Source of the DNA: Mycobacterium sp. 852014-52450_SCH5900713
GTDB lineage: Bacteria > Actinomycetota > Actinomycetes > Mycobacteriales > Mycobacteriaceae
Length of the DNA: 64,000 bases
Direction: 5' to 3'
Assembly: GCF_001667075.1 (NCBI RefSeq)
Contig: NZ_LZIL01000051.1
Coordinates: forward strand, 1-64,000
This document shows positions 54,175 through 62,419 of the stretch, piece after piece (position 1 is the first letter of the stretch; every line of letters starts with the position of its first letter). The notes under the pieces are model-generated. The model had not been told where the DNA came from and made no database searches. It was given only the letters and a program-made list of their open reading frames with translations. The translations under genes and the position numbers were made by a program.

Positions 54175-54714
54175 ATGAGCAGTCCGGCCCAGACCGCAGA
54201 GCCTGACACCTCGACGCGTCAGCGCATCCTCGACGCCACCGCCGAGGTGCTCGGCCGCAACGGCAAAACCAAGCTCAGCCTGTCCGACGTCGCCGCCCAG
54301 GCCGGGGTTTCCCGCCCGACGCTCTACCGCTGGTTCGCGTCCAAAGAGGAACTGCTGTCGGCCTTTTCGAGCTACGAGCGCCAGATCTTCGAGAGCGGCC
54401 TGGTTCGGGCCACGGCCGGCCTGAAGGGGGTCGACAAGCTCGACGCCGTGTTGCGGTTCATCGTCGAGTACCAGCACTCGTACTCCGGGGTGCGCATGGT
54501 CGATGTCGAGCCCGAGCACACCATCGCCCAGTTCTCCGGGGTCATCCCGCAGATGCGCGAGGGCTTGCAGCGCCACCTGCCCGGTCCCAACGCCGCGGTG
54601 AAGGCGGCAACCGTCATCCGGATCGCGATCTCGCACTACATCGTCCCCAGCGACGACGCCGACCAGTTCCTGGCGCAGCTGCGGCACGCGGTCGGGATCA
54701 AGAGCAGCTCCTGA
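54175..54714 (+). CDS. TetR-family transcriptional regulator of the island
   Basis: The 179-residue protein has a TetR helix-turn-helix at about 15-62 (LSLSDVAAQAGVSRPTLYRWFASKEEL). The C-terminal ligand domain is helical and shorter than usual. It follows the SMP-30 and thioesterase genes behind site C, so it is a good candidate for the factor that binds sites A-C. It is convergent with the DUF385 gene (stop codons adjacent). A longer open frame upstream is spurious. Confidence 0.85.
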   Translation: MSSPAQTAEPDTSTRQRILDATAEVLGRNGKTKLSLSDVAAQAGVSRPTLYRWFASKEELLSAFSSYERQIFESGLVRATAGLKGVDKLDAVLRFIVEYQHSYSGVRMVDVEPEHTIAQFSGVIPQMREGLQRHLPGPNAAVKAATVIRIAISHYIVPSDDADQFLAQLRHAVGIKSSS

Positions 54715-55065
54715 TCAGTCGAGCTGCACCTCGACCTTGACGCGGCCCTTCTCATCGCGGCTGGCGACGGCGTGGCCGGTGTGGTCGGCGCCGTCGAAGT
54801 TGAGCAGCGTGATCGGACCGCCTTCGCCGAGAAAGTTTCGCCACCATGTCTTGCTATCGGGCGACATGACGTTGATGACGATGCCGTCGCCGGAGCGGCG
54901 GTACCCGACCGGGGTCTGGATCGTCTTACCCGAACGCCTGCCGACGTAGCGAATCTTGATCAGCCCGCGTCGTACCAGTGGTCCGACGACGGGCGCGTCG
55001 ATCATGCCATTGAACAAATTGTTGACGATGCCGACGATGGGCGTGCCGAAGATCCCGGATGCCAT
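54715..55065 (-). CDS. DUF385 / deazaflavin-dependent nitroreductase-like protein
   Basis: This 116-residue small beta-barrel of the F420-dependent nitroreductase (Ddn-like, DUF385) family has IRYVGRRSGKTIQTPVGY (about 38-55) and WWRNFLGEGGPITLL (about 73-87). Family members in mycobacteria are F420H2-dependent quinone reductases or close paralogues of unknown role. It is the last gene of the island, 34 bp from the stop of the Rv0161-like oxidase on the same strand. Confidence 0.85.
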   Translation of the reverse strand: MASGIFGTPIVGIVNNLFNGMIDAPVVGPLVRRGLIKIRYVGRRSGKTIQTPVGYRRSGDGIVINVMSPDSKTWWRNFLGEGGPITLLNFDGADHTGHAVASRDEKGRVKVEVQLD

Positions 55066-55099
55066 GAAGCCCAGCGTATCTCAGACGGCGCAAGAACGA

Positions 55100-56440
55100 T
55101 CAGTCGAACAGCACCGCCGCGTTGACGTAGCCGGTCGGGTCCAGCGCGGCTTTGATCGTTCGCATCGCCGCGATGTCCGCCGGTTCGCGTGACATGCCGA
55201 GGTAGTGGCGCTTGCGCGTGCCGACACCGTGTTCGGAGCTGACGTTGCCGCCGGATCGCGCGATGAGTTCCATCATCGGCCCGTACAGCGCGTTCTCCCG
55301 CTCGGCCGGGCAGCGCAGCACGTTGAGATGCAGGTTGCCCTCGCCGATGTGGCCGAACAGCACGGGCAGCGCCTCCGGCGCGTGGACCCCGACCAGATCG
55401 ACTGCCTCCCTGGCGAATTCGTCGATCGACGACAGTGGCAAGGAGACGTCGAACTTCAGCGGCGGACCGTATACGCCGAGCACCTCAACGAGCGATTCGC
55501 GCACCTGCCACAACCGCTGCTGCGCAGCGACATCCACCCCGACCGCGGGCTCGGAGGACATCCGCGCGCCGTCGAGCAGGTCGGCGAGCCGCTCGGTCTG
55601 GTCGTGGTCGGCGGCCAACTCCACCAGCAGTAGCCAGTCGCCGTCGACCGGTGCGCCCACCCCGAGGTGCTCGCCGGTCAGCGCGGCGGCCCGGCCGTCG
55701 ATCAGTTCCAGCGCGGCGATGCCGTCGGTGTCCCGGAACGTCCGGCCGGCTTCGACCAGCGCCGCCAGGTCGTCGAACCCGCAGATCACGGTCACCCGCC
55801 GCGCCGGGGTGGGGTGCAGGCGCAGCTCCAGCGAAGTGATCACACCGAGGGTGCCCTCGGCACCGACGAACAGCGCCGACAGGTCGTAGCCGGTGTTGTC
55901 CCGGCGCACGCGGCTGTGGCGGCGCACCAGCGAGCCGTCGGGCAGCGCCACCTCCAAGCCGACAACCTGTTCGCCCATGTTGCCGTAGCGGACCGTGCGC
56001 AGTCCGCCGGCGTTCGTCGAGGCCATCCCCCCGACGGTCGCCGTATCCCGGGCGGCCAGGTCGACGCCGAACAGCAGGCCCGCGGCCCCCGCGGCCCGTT
56101 GCACCGCCGCCAGCGTCGCGCCCGCGGCCGCCCGGAGGCGGCGCTCGACGGTGTCGACATGGTCGATCGCATGCAACCGCTCGGTGGACAGCAGCACGTC
56201 GTCGTGCTCGGGAACGGTGCCGGCCACCAGCGAGGTGCGGCCGCCCTGCACCGTCACGTGCGCCCCGGCGTCCCGGCACACCCGCAGCACCTCGGCGACC
56301 TGTTCGGCCGATCCCGGGCGCACCAGCGCACTGGCCCGGCCCCGATAGCGGCCGGTGTGGTCGACGCTGCGGCCCGCGAGCACGTCGGGATCGGTGACCA
56401 CGTGGGTCGATCCCACCACCTCGGCCAGGCTACGTAGCAT
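55100..56440 (-). CDS. FAD-linked oxidase (Rv0161-like)
   Basis: The 446-residue protein of the VAO/glycolate-oxidase-subunit-D type has an FAD-binding PCMH domain (about 35-215) with GGRTSLVAGTV and GGMASTNAGGLRTVRYG, and a C-terminal FAD-oxidase domain with FGHIGEGNLHLN (metal/substrate His) and SSEHGVGTRKRHYLG. It probably oxidises a 2-hydroxy acid. In M. tuberculosis the next gene is adhE1 (Rv0162c); here about 16 kb separates the two. Confidence 0.9.
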   Translation of the reverse strand: MLRSLAEVVGSTHVVTDPDVLAGRSVDHTGRYRGRASALVRPGSAEQVAEVLRVCRDAGAHVTVQGGRTSLVAGTVPEHDDVLLSTERLHAIDHVDTVERRLRAAAGATLAAVQRAAGAAGLLFGVDLAARDTATVGGMASTNAGGLRTVRYGNMGEQVVGLEVALPDGSLVRRHSRVRRDNTGYDLSALFVGAEGTLGVITSLELRLHPTPARRVTVICGFDDLAALVEAGRTFRDTDGIAALELIDGRAAALTGEHLGVGAPVDGDWLLLVELAADHDQTERLADLLDGARMSSEPAVGVDVAAQQRLWQVRESLVEVLGVYGPPLKFDVSLPLSSIDEFAREAVDLVGVHAPEALPVLFGHIGEGNLHLNVLRCPAERENALYGPMMELIARSGGNVSSEHGVGTRKRHYLGMSREPADIAAMRTIKAALDPTGYVNAAVLFD

Positions 56441-56458
56441 GCTCGCGGTTATAGCACC

Positions 56459-57052
56459 TCACGCCGCTGCCCGAAAACAGCCCTCGAAATGACCGTTTTC
56501 AATCCCGACAGTCTGCATGAACGAGTGGGCGACCACAGGCCCGACCATTCGAAAACCCTTATCTCGCAATGCTCTTGACAGCTGGCGTGACTCCGGACTG
56601 ACCATTCGACCATCGCCGAAGGTTCGGAGCCGATGGTGCCTGCGGGGTTGATGTTGCCACGCCAGTTGCGACAACGAGTGTTTCGATAACAGGCGGGCAT
56701 TGTGCAGCGTGGCTTCGATCTTGCGTCGATTGCGAATGATCGATGTGTCCGTCATCAACCCCTCGACGTCTTCGGGCGTCATTTCTCCGACCGCCGCGGG
56801 GTTGAATCCGAGGAACGCCTCGCGCAGGTTGTCCCGCTTGTCGAAAACGGTCGTCCACGACAGGCCGTTTTCAAAATAGGTCAGCACCAGCGCTTCGAAG
56901 AGCAAGGCCTCGTCGCGTGTCGCTGTCCCCCACTCGTGATCGTGATACGCGGTCAGATCGCGACCCGTTTGGGTGGCCCACCGGCAGCGGGTGACGCCGT
57001 CGGGGCCGGATATCACGCTGGCAAGGTGGGTCGGAACGCCGATGCCAGCCAT
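56459..57052 (-). CDS. tag: DNA-3-methyladenine glycosylase I (Tag)
   Basis: The 197-residue protein removes 3-methyladenine from alkylated DNA. The Tag signature is present: CRWATQTGRDLTAYHDHEWG near the N-terminus (Cys23, His37), LFEALVLTYFENGLSWTTV, and C-terminal GHFEGCF with the second His-Cys pair of the zinc site. I use the ATG at 57052; one at 57061 is in frame. The region reads less GC-rich than its neighbours. I do not expect it here in M. tuberculosis, where PE3/PE4 lie between Rv0161 and Rv0158. Confidence 0.88.
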   Translation of the reverse strand: MAGIGVPTHLASVISGPDGVTRCRWATQTGRDLTAYHDHEWGTATRDEALLFEALVLTYFENGLSWTTVFDKRDNLREAFLGFNPAAVGEMTPEDVEGLMTDTSIIRNRRKIEATLHNARLLSKHSLSQLAWQHQPRRHHRLRTFGDGRMVSPESRQLSRALRDKGFRMVGPVVAHSFMQTVGIENGHFEGCFRAAA

Positions 57053-57070
57053 CGCCCTCACTCCACGACC

Positions 57071-58015
57071 CTAGCCCCGGGGCACCTCGGCGAATCCCGG
57101 CTCGCCCGCGTCCACAACGGAGTTGAACCGGATCCGAGTGTCGAGACGTTCGCTGATCTCTTGCACGGCGCTGTCGGGAAGCACTGTGACATCGAAGTTC
57201 TCGCGGATGCGTGCCGGTGACACGGATGCGGTGAGAACCGCGCTGCCGCGCTGGATGCCCCAGGCCAGGAGCACTTGCGCGGGCGTCTTGCCGAGCCGCC
57301 GAGCGATCGATACGACGAGAGGGTCATCGAGCAGCCGCGGTTCCAGTGCGTGACCGAGGGAGGCGAAGGCCAACAGGATGATGCCGTCGGTCTCGCGCAT
57401 TTGGTGAAGTGCCCATTGGGGGTGATACGGGTGCGACTCGACTTCGACGACCGCCGGCTTGATGCGGGCCGTCTTCAGGATCTCTCGGGTGCCTTCGGCG
57501 TCGATGTCGGAGAGGCCTATTGCCCGCGTAAGGCCCTCGTCGACAAGGGCTTCCATCGCCGCCCAGGTTTGCGCCAACGTGACCCCGTCGTCGTAGACGA
57601 CGGCCCCATGGATGTCCCGGGGGTCTTGGTCGTCCCCGGGCCGGAACGCGAAGGGGGTGTGCACGAGATACAGATCGACCGCGTCCAGCCCCAGCCTGTC
57701 CAGGCTGGCCCGCAGGGCGGGCTTCACCCGTTCCGGGCGATGGTTGTTGTTCCACAGCTTCGTGGTCACGAACAATTCCTCGCGTCGGACCGTTCGTTGC
57801 GCGAACAGCTCTTTGAGCGCCGCGCCGACCTCGGCTTCGTTGCGATACCGCTCGGCGGCGTCGAGGTGACGAAACCCCGCTTGGACCGCGGTCTTGACGG
57901 CATCACGCGTCTTGGTGTTGTCGGACAGCGAGGTGCCGAACCCGAGCGCCGGGATCGCGCCGCTCCCGTCGTTCAGGGCGAACCTGCGTTGACTGAGACT
58001 TTCATTCGGTGCCAT
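57071..58015 (-). CDS. Aldo/keto reductase
   Basis: This 314-residue (beta/alpha)8 NADPH-dependent reductase has the complete catalytic tetrad: Asp52, Tyr57, Lys86 and His119 (GFRHLDAAERY, TTKLW, YLVHTPF). The N-terminal IPALGFGTSL and the NADP-binding segment near SPARIRENF support the family. It reduces aldehydes or ketones; the substrate is unknown. Its ATG (58015) lies inside the end of the isochorismatase-fold gene (14-nt overlap), so the two are coupled. Confidence 0.9.
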   Translation of the reverse strand: MAPNESLSQRRFALNDGSGAIPALGFGTSLSDNTKTRDAVKTAVQAGFRHLDAAERYRNEAEVGAALKELFAQRTVRREELFVTTKLWNNNHRPERVKPALRASLDRLGLDAVDLYLVHTPFAFRPGDDQDPRDIHGAVVYDDGVTLAQTWAAMEALVDEGLTRAIGLSDIDAEGTREILKTARIKPAVVEVESHPYHPQWALHQMRETDGIILLAFASLGHALEPRLLDDPLVVSIARRLGKTPAQVLLAWGIQRGSAVLTASVSPARIRENFDVTVLPDSAVQEISERLDTRIRFNSVVDAGEPGFAEVPRG

Positions 58016-58754
58016 GGCTTTCGGACTCCTTTGTTTTCGACGGATCGGCCGGCTTGGTCAGCAGGGCGACGGCTTCGGATGTGGTCCAGACCGCGCTGGC
58101 GAGGAAGCGGAAATTGATCAGGGCGGCGAGGTAGCCATCGCATTCGGCCAGGCGCGGGCCCGCCGTGGCGTCCTTGACGACGGCGACCTCGAAACCCTGC
58201 TCGATGAGCTCGCGCAGGTGGCCTTCGACGCACAGGTTGGCGGCCATCCCCGCGAGCACGACCTGGCTGACGCCGCGCTTGCGCAACTGAAGCACCAGGT
58301 CGTTCGACTCCGGGCCGACGATCTTGTGGGGTGAGGCGATAACGGTCTGGCCGTCGTGGATGTGCTGGCGGTACGCCGGCAGGAAGTCGGCTCCGGAGCC
58401 GACGAATCCATCTGCCGCGTAAGCGCTTTGGCGCTCGAACATGCCGACGGAGTCCATGAATTTCTCCAGCGGATCACCAAACCGCCACTGCTTGTCGGTG
58501 GGAAAGAAGTAGTGCGGTGACACCGCGACGGTGATGCCCGCCCGCTTCGCGGCGTCGAGCAGCTCGCCGATATGGGCGACGACGTCGTTGGCCCGGACAC
58601 CGTCGCCGAAGACCGGCCACCCGGCGCCCGCCGGACTCAGGAAATCGACCTGCGGATCGGTGAGGACCAGCGCGGCGCGATCGAGGTCGAGCACGAAGCC
58701 GGAATCCGGCAGCTCGGGCAGGTGCGGGTCGGCGTCGCTGCTCGGCTCTGGCAT
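58002..58754 (-). CDS. Isochorismatase-like (cysteine hydrolase) protein
   Basis: The product has about 250 residues with the isochorismatase/nicotinamidase fold: Asp33 (TDPQVDFL), Lys144 (SPHKIVG) and Cys175 (AANLCVEG) form the catalytic triad. The family hydrolyses amides or vinyl ethers. I use the ATG at 58754; one at 58763 is in frame. A TetR-type operator lies 40 bp upstream, and the TetR gene is beyond it on the same strand, a common regulator/target pair. Confidence 0.88.
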   Translation of the reverse strand: MPEPSSDADPHLPELPDSGFVLDLDRAALVLTDPQVDFLSPAGAGWPVFGDGVRANDVVAHIGELLDAAKRAGITVAVSPHYFFPTDKQWRFGDPLEKFMDSVGMFERQSAYAADGFVGSGADFLPAYRQHIHDGQTVIASPHKIVGPESNDLVLQLRKRGVSQVVLAGMAANLCVEGHLRELIEQGFEVAVVKDATAGPRLAECDGYLAALINFRFLASAVWTTSEAVALLTKPADPSKTKESESHGTE

Positions 58755-58794
58755 CACACACATCCTCGTCTTCGGAACCGGTAAGGTCCGATGT

Positions 58795-58812
58795 TAGATG
58801 ACCAGTCGTCTA
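58795..58812. promoter_or_regulatory. TetR operator candidate upstream of the isochorismatase-like gene
   Basis: TAGATGAC-CA-GTCGTCTA (58795-58812) is an inverted repeat with 7 of 8 paired positions, 40 bp upstream of the hydrolase start and 43 bp after the TetR stop. TAGAC/GTCTA half-sites are a known operator type for TetR regulators. The likely binder is the TetR protein at 58855-59445. Confidence 0.65.
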
Positions 58813-58854
58813 TTTAACAAGCCGGGCCCGTGAACCATTCCGCCGCCGACCGCA

Positions 58855-59445
58855 TCAGTGCAGTAGCGCCGGGACCGTGGTCGCCTCGAACCGGTCGTAC
58901 GGGGCCCTACTGCGGGTCACCTTCCCGCGCAGGGCCGCGCCTTCCCACGCCTCGATCAGCTGGGAGGCGAGCTCGGGAGCCGGCAGGTCGCGCCGGACGC
59001 CGCCGGAACGCCGCTGCCCGGACTGCACACACTCGGTGAGGGCCGCGCCCCAGCGGTCGAGAATGCGCACCAGTTCGGCGCGCACCGGTTCGCTCGAACC
59101 GCCCATTTCGAGCGACAGATTGCCGATCAAGCAGCCAAGCATGAAGTCGCCGGCCTCGTGCTCGTCGGCAAGAGCATGGAAGAAGCGGGTGATCCGGTCC
59201 GGTGCCGGCCCGGCTTCGCCGAGGATCGGCAGCAGGCGCGCTTCGATGTCGGCCCAGTAATGCTCGAGGATCGCCGCCGCGAACGCTTCCTTGCTCGCGA
59301 AATACGCGTAGAACGACCCTTTCGGGACGCCCGCCGCGTCGGTGATGTCTTTGACGCCGCTCGCGGAAAATCCGCGCGAGTGGACGAGTTCGAGCCCCGC
59401 GCTAAGCAGGAGGCGGCGCACCTCGGGATTCGGCGGACGCGGCAT
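58855..59445 (-). CDS. TetR-family transcriptional regulator
   Basis: The 196-residue protein has an N-terminal helix-turn-helix (about 10-55: FSASGVKDITDAAGVPKGSFYAYFASKEAF, residues about 26-55) and a helical ligand domain with LGCLIGNLSLEM, as in the AcrR/YxaF-type TetR subfamily. It is followed by the isochorismatase-like and aldo/keto reductase genes on the same strand, with an operator-like repeat between. It probably represses them and is relieved by a toxic aldehyde or amide (inference). Confidence 0.88.
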   Translation of the reverse strand: MPRPPNPEVRRLLLSAGLELVHSRGFSASGVKDITDAAGVPKGSFYAYFASKEAFAAAILEHYWADIEARLLPILGEAGPAPDRITRFFHALADEHEAGDFMLGCLIGNLSLEMGGSSEPVRAELVRILDRWGAALTECVQSGQRRSGGVRRDLPAPELASQLIEAWEGAALRGKVTRSRAPYDRFEATTVPALLH

Positions 59446-59507
59446 CCCTCGATGGTAGCCGACCGGTCACTTACCTTTACGGGTCTGCTTCGGACCGGCC
59501 CCGAACG

Positions 59508-60248
59508 CTAGAACTCCTTGTGATTCACGTCGGTGATCAGGCCACCGTCCATCACGAACTCGCTGCCGGTGGAGTAGGACGACTCGTCGCTGGCCAGGAA
59601 AAGCACGAACGTCGCGACTTCCCGAACCTCGCCCGGACGCCCAAGCGGGATCGTCACCATGTCCTCGGGCAGGTGGGCGGTCATCGGGGTGCGGATAAAC
59701 CCCGGATGCACCGAGTTCACCCGAATGTTGTGCGGCGCCAGCTCCAATGCCGCCGACTTCGCCAGGCCGCGCACGCCCCACTTGGACGCGACGTAGGGGT
59801 GCACCATGGGCGCGCCGCGCAGGCCCTCGATCGAGGACACGTTGATGATCGAGCCGCCCCCGGCGGCGATCATCGGCTCGACCGCAACCCGCATGCCCAA
59901 GAACGTCCCGGTCAGGTTGACGTCAATCACCTTCTGCCACTTGGCCAGATCGAAACTCTTCAGCGGGCCGAGCGCGACGGTGCCGGCGTTGTTGACCAGC
60001 ACGTTGAGCTTGCCGAATTCGCCGATCGCCGTGGCGACGGCGGCGTCCCACTGGTCGGGCTGGGTGACGTCGAGGTGCACGTAGCGCGCAGAGTCGCCGA
60101 TCTCGTCGGCCAACGCCTTGCCCTGATCGTCCAGGATGTCGCCGATCACGACCTTGGCGCCTTCGGACACCAGCAGGCGCGCATCTTCGGCTCCCATACC
60201 GCCGGCGCCCCCGCTGATCAGCGCAACCTTGCCGTCTACCCGTCCCAC
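59508..60248 (-). CDS. Short-chain dehydrogenase (hydroxysteroid/hydroxyacyl-type)
   Basis: The 246-residue classical SDR has ISGGAGGMG (about 11-19), an acidic GDILDD (NAD preference), NNAG, the catalytic Ser and YVASK (about 151-155), and a C-terminal GSEFVMDGG. It resembles mycobacterial SDRs of the 20-beta-hydroxysteroid dehydrogenase (FabG3-like) group, but the substrate is unproven. It follows the DapB-like gene by 16 nt on the same strand, so the two are one operon. Confidence 0.88.
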   Translation of the reverse strand: MGRVDGKVALISGGAGGMGAEDARLLVSEGAKVVIGDILDDQGKALADEIGDSARYVHLDVTQPDQWDAAVATAIGEFGKLNVLVNNAGTVALGPLKSFDLAKWQKVIDVNLTGTFLGMRVAVEPMIAAGGGSIINVSSIEGLRGAPMVHPYVASKWGVRGLAKSAALELAPHNIRVNSVHPGFIRTPMTAHLPEDMVTIPLGRPGEVREVATFVLFLASDESSYSTGSEFVMDGGLITDVNHKEF

Positions 60249-60264
60249 AGGGACTCCTTTCGAT

Positions 60265-61365
60265 TTAGGTGCTTACCAAAGTGCTTGGTGCGTAAAGGCC
60301 TTTGCCGGTGACCAACGGCAGGTCAAGCGTGGTCCGGATGCCCGGCGGGGCGGCGATGACGGCGGGGATGGCGTTGACGACGCGGCCCGCGGCGCCGGCG
60401 ATCGCGGCGTGGTTGTGGTCGCCCTTGCGGCTGCTCGGGATGATGTCGACGGCATACGACGGCTCGCCGGTGATCTCGACGCGGTACGAGCCGTCGCCCG
60501 CAGCGGGCTGAGGCAGGTCCGGCCGCAGGTCCGGCCGCAGCCGGGTGACGTGCTCGATGACGATGGCGGGGTGGCCCTTGACCATGCCGCGGATCTCGAA
60601 CTGCAGCACCGCCACGGTGCCCTTGGCCACCCGGCCGACCGCGATATCGAAATCCTCCGGTGCCGGCTCGCGCTGGTAGGACTCCGTGATCTCGTCGACC
60701 TCGATGCCGAGGCCGGCCGCCAGCTGACGGATCGCGGTTCCCCAGGCGATGCTGAGGATGCCCGGCTGCAGCAGCATCGGGATCTCCTCCATGGGCTTGG
60801 CGAATCCCATGTAGTCCATGACCTCGGTCCCGTTGTACGACGCGTAGTCGTGGATCTCCATGCAGCGCACCTGCTCGATGCGCTGACAGGTACCGGCGAG
60901 CGCGAACGGTAGCAGATCGTTGGCGAATCCGGGGTCGACGCCGCTGATGAAGATGCTCGAATTACCTTGCTTGGCAGCGTCTTCGACGCGGCCGATGTAC
61001 TTGTCGGGCATCACGCCCCACGGGTATTGCAGCAGCCCCGGCGAGGATCCGACGACGTTGACACCGGCCGCCAAGATGCGCATGACGTCGGCCATCGCGT
61101 CGGGCAGGCGGGTGTCGCCCATGGCGCAGTACACGACGCACTCGGGCTTGGTGGCCAACAGGGCGTCGAGGTCGGAGACGGCGGTGACACCCGTGACGAC
61201 GCCGGCCTCGAGGCCCACGCCGCACAGCTCGCCGGCGTCCTTGCCCACCTTCTCCGGGTTGGACACGCACACGCCCGTCAACTCGAATTGCGGGTTGGTG
61301 ATCAGCTCGGCCAGGGCTAACCCTCCGACGTTTCCGGTACCGACGTGCGCGACGCGGATCGCCAT
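60265..61365 (-). CDS. DapB-like NAD(P)-dependent dehydrogenase, paralogue 2
   Basis: The 366-residue protein belongs to the same family as 14868-16001: Rossmann motif VAHVGTGNVGG, CVVYCAMG, GVDPGFANDLLP (compare GIDSGFANDVLP), and a matching C-terminal VNAIPAVIAAPPGIRTTLDLPL. The active site is probably conserved, with a different substrate. ATG at 61365 has GGAG 8 nt upstream. Two palindromes lie upstream (61380-61426). It is divergent from the alpha/beta-hydrolase at 61476 and probably co-transcribed with the SDR. Confidence 0.85.
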   Translation of the reverse strand: MAIRVAHVGTGNVGGLALAELITNPQFELTGVCVSNPEKVGKDAGELCGVGLEAGVVTGVTAVSDLDALLATKPECVVYCAMGDTRLPDAMADVMRILAAGVNVVGSSPGLLQYPWGVMPDKYIGRVEDAAKQGNSSIFISGVDPGFANDLLPFALAGTCQRIEQVRCMEIHDYASYNGTEVMDYMGFAKPMEEIPMLLQPGILSIAWGTAIRQLAAGLGIEVDEITESYQREPAPEDFDIAVGRVAKGTVAVLQFEIRGMVKGHPAIVIEHVTRLRPDLRPDLPQPAAGDGSYRVEITGEPSYAVDIIPSSRKGDHNHAAIAGAAGRVVNAIPAVIAAPPGIRTTLDLPLVTGKGLYAPSTLVST

Positions 61366-61379
61366 GAGAGTCTCCGTCC

Positions 61380-61426
61380 TTTGAGCGCTCAAAACTTTTC
61401 TAGACACTAGTCCACAAAATTTGTGG
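61380..61426. promoter_or_regulatory. Two palindromic operator candidates in a divergent promoter region
   Basis: TTTGAGCGCTCAAA (61380-61393) is a perfect 14-bp palindrome 15 bp before the DapB-like start. CCACAAA-A-TTTGTGG (61412-61426) is a second perfect dyad with a one-base centre. They lie in the 110-bp gap between the DapB-like gene and the alpha/beta-hydrolase. The regulator is not identified; the nearby TetR proteins are candidates. Confidence 0.6.
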
Positions 61427-61475
61427 CGCATACCGGCGGACTGGCCGTCGGCTGCTCGGGCAGAATGACTCGCTG

Positions 61476-62369
61476 ATGGCACAACGCGAAGACGTCCAAT
61501 TCCCCTCCGGTGGCGATTTGATCAGCGCCTGGCTCTATCGGCCGGCTGGCGGCGGCCCCCCACCGTTGTTGGTCATGGCGCACGGCCTGGGCGGGGTCCG
61601 CAGCATGCGGCTCGACGCCTACGCCGAGCGATTCAGCGCGGCCGGTTACGCCTGCCTGGTGTTCGACTATCGCAATTTCGGCGACAGCGAGGGCAGGCCG
61701 CGCCAGGTGCTCGATGTCGGGCTGCAGCTCGCCGACTGGGCCGCGGCGGTCGCCTACGCCCGCACCGTCCCGGGAATCGATCCCAAGCGAATCGCGTTGT
61801 GGGGCACCTCTTTTGCCGGCGGGCACGTGATGGCTACGGCGGCCCGGCTGCCGGGAATCGCCGCGGCGGTCGTCCAATGCCCCTTCACCGACGGCCTCGC
61901 GTCGGCGCGCACCATCAGCAACCCCTTGGTCTTCGCGCGGGTCGGCCTCCTAGCGGCACGCGACCTGGTGGCCGCCCGGCTGCGCAAGCCCCCGGTCATG
62001 GTGCCGACGGTCGGAATGCCGGGGGACGTCGCCTTGATGACCACCCCCGACGCGTACCCCGGCTACCTCAGGCTCGTGCCCGTGGGTGAGGAGCTGACCA
62101 ACGAGGTGGCGGCCCGCATTGCGTTGACGATCATGGCCTACCGTCCCGGCCGCGACGCCGCGAAGATCCCCTGCCCGATCCTGTTCTGCGTGTGCGAAGC
62201 CGACTCGGTGGCTCCGGCGGCGGCGACGCTGCGCTACGCGGCCAAGGCCCCGCGCGGTGAGGTCAAGCTTTATCCCGAAGGCCATTTCGCGATCTATGTC
62301 GACGAGGCGTTCGAGCGTGTCGTCGCCGACCAGCTCGCCTTCCTCGACAAGCACCTGAAGGGCGACTAG
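61476..62369 (+). CDS. Alpha/beta-hydrolase
   Basis: The 297-residue protein of the dienelactone-hydrolase/prolyl-oligopeptidase-like type has MAHGLGGVRSMRL (about 34-46), FDYRNFGDS, nucleophile Ser112 in GTSFAGG, an acidic CEADSVAP (about 217-224), and a His in EGHFAIY (about 267). It hydrolyses an ester, lactone or thioester; the substrate is unknown. It is divergent from the DapB-like gene, with shared operator-like palindromes, and convergent with the Rv0158 regulator. Confidence 0.86.
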   Translation: MAQREDVQFPSGGDLISAWLYRPAGGGPPPLLVMAHGLGGVRSMRLDAYAERFSAAGYACLVFDYRNFGDSEGRPRQVLDVGLQLADWAAAVAYARTVPGIDPKRIALWGTSFAGGHVMATAARLPGIAAAVVQCPFTDGLASARTISNPLVFARVGLLAARDLVAARLRKPPVMVPTVGMPGDVALMTTPDAYPGYLRLVPVGEELTNEVAARIALTIMAYRPGRDAAKIPCPILFCVCEADSVAPAAATLRYAAKAPRGEVKLYPEGHFAIYVDEAFERVVADQLAFLDKHLKGD

Positions 62370-62419
62370 GGGCGATCGCGAGCGCGGCGTAGTCGGGCGA
62401 AGCGGGTCGCCCCATTGGG

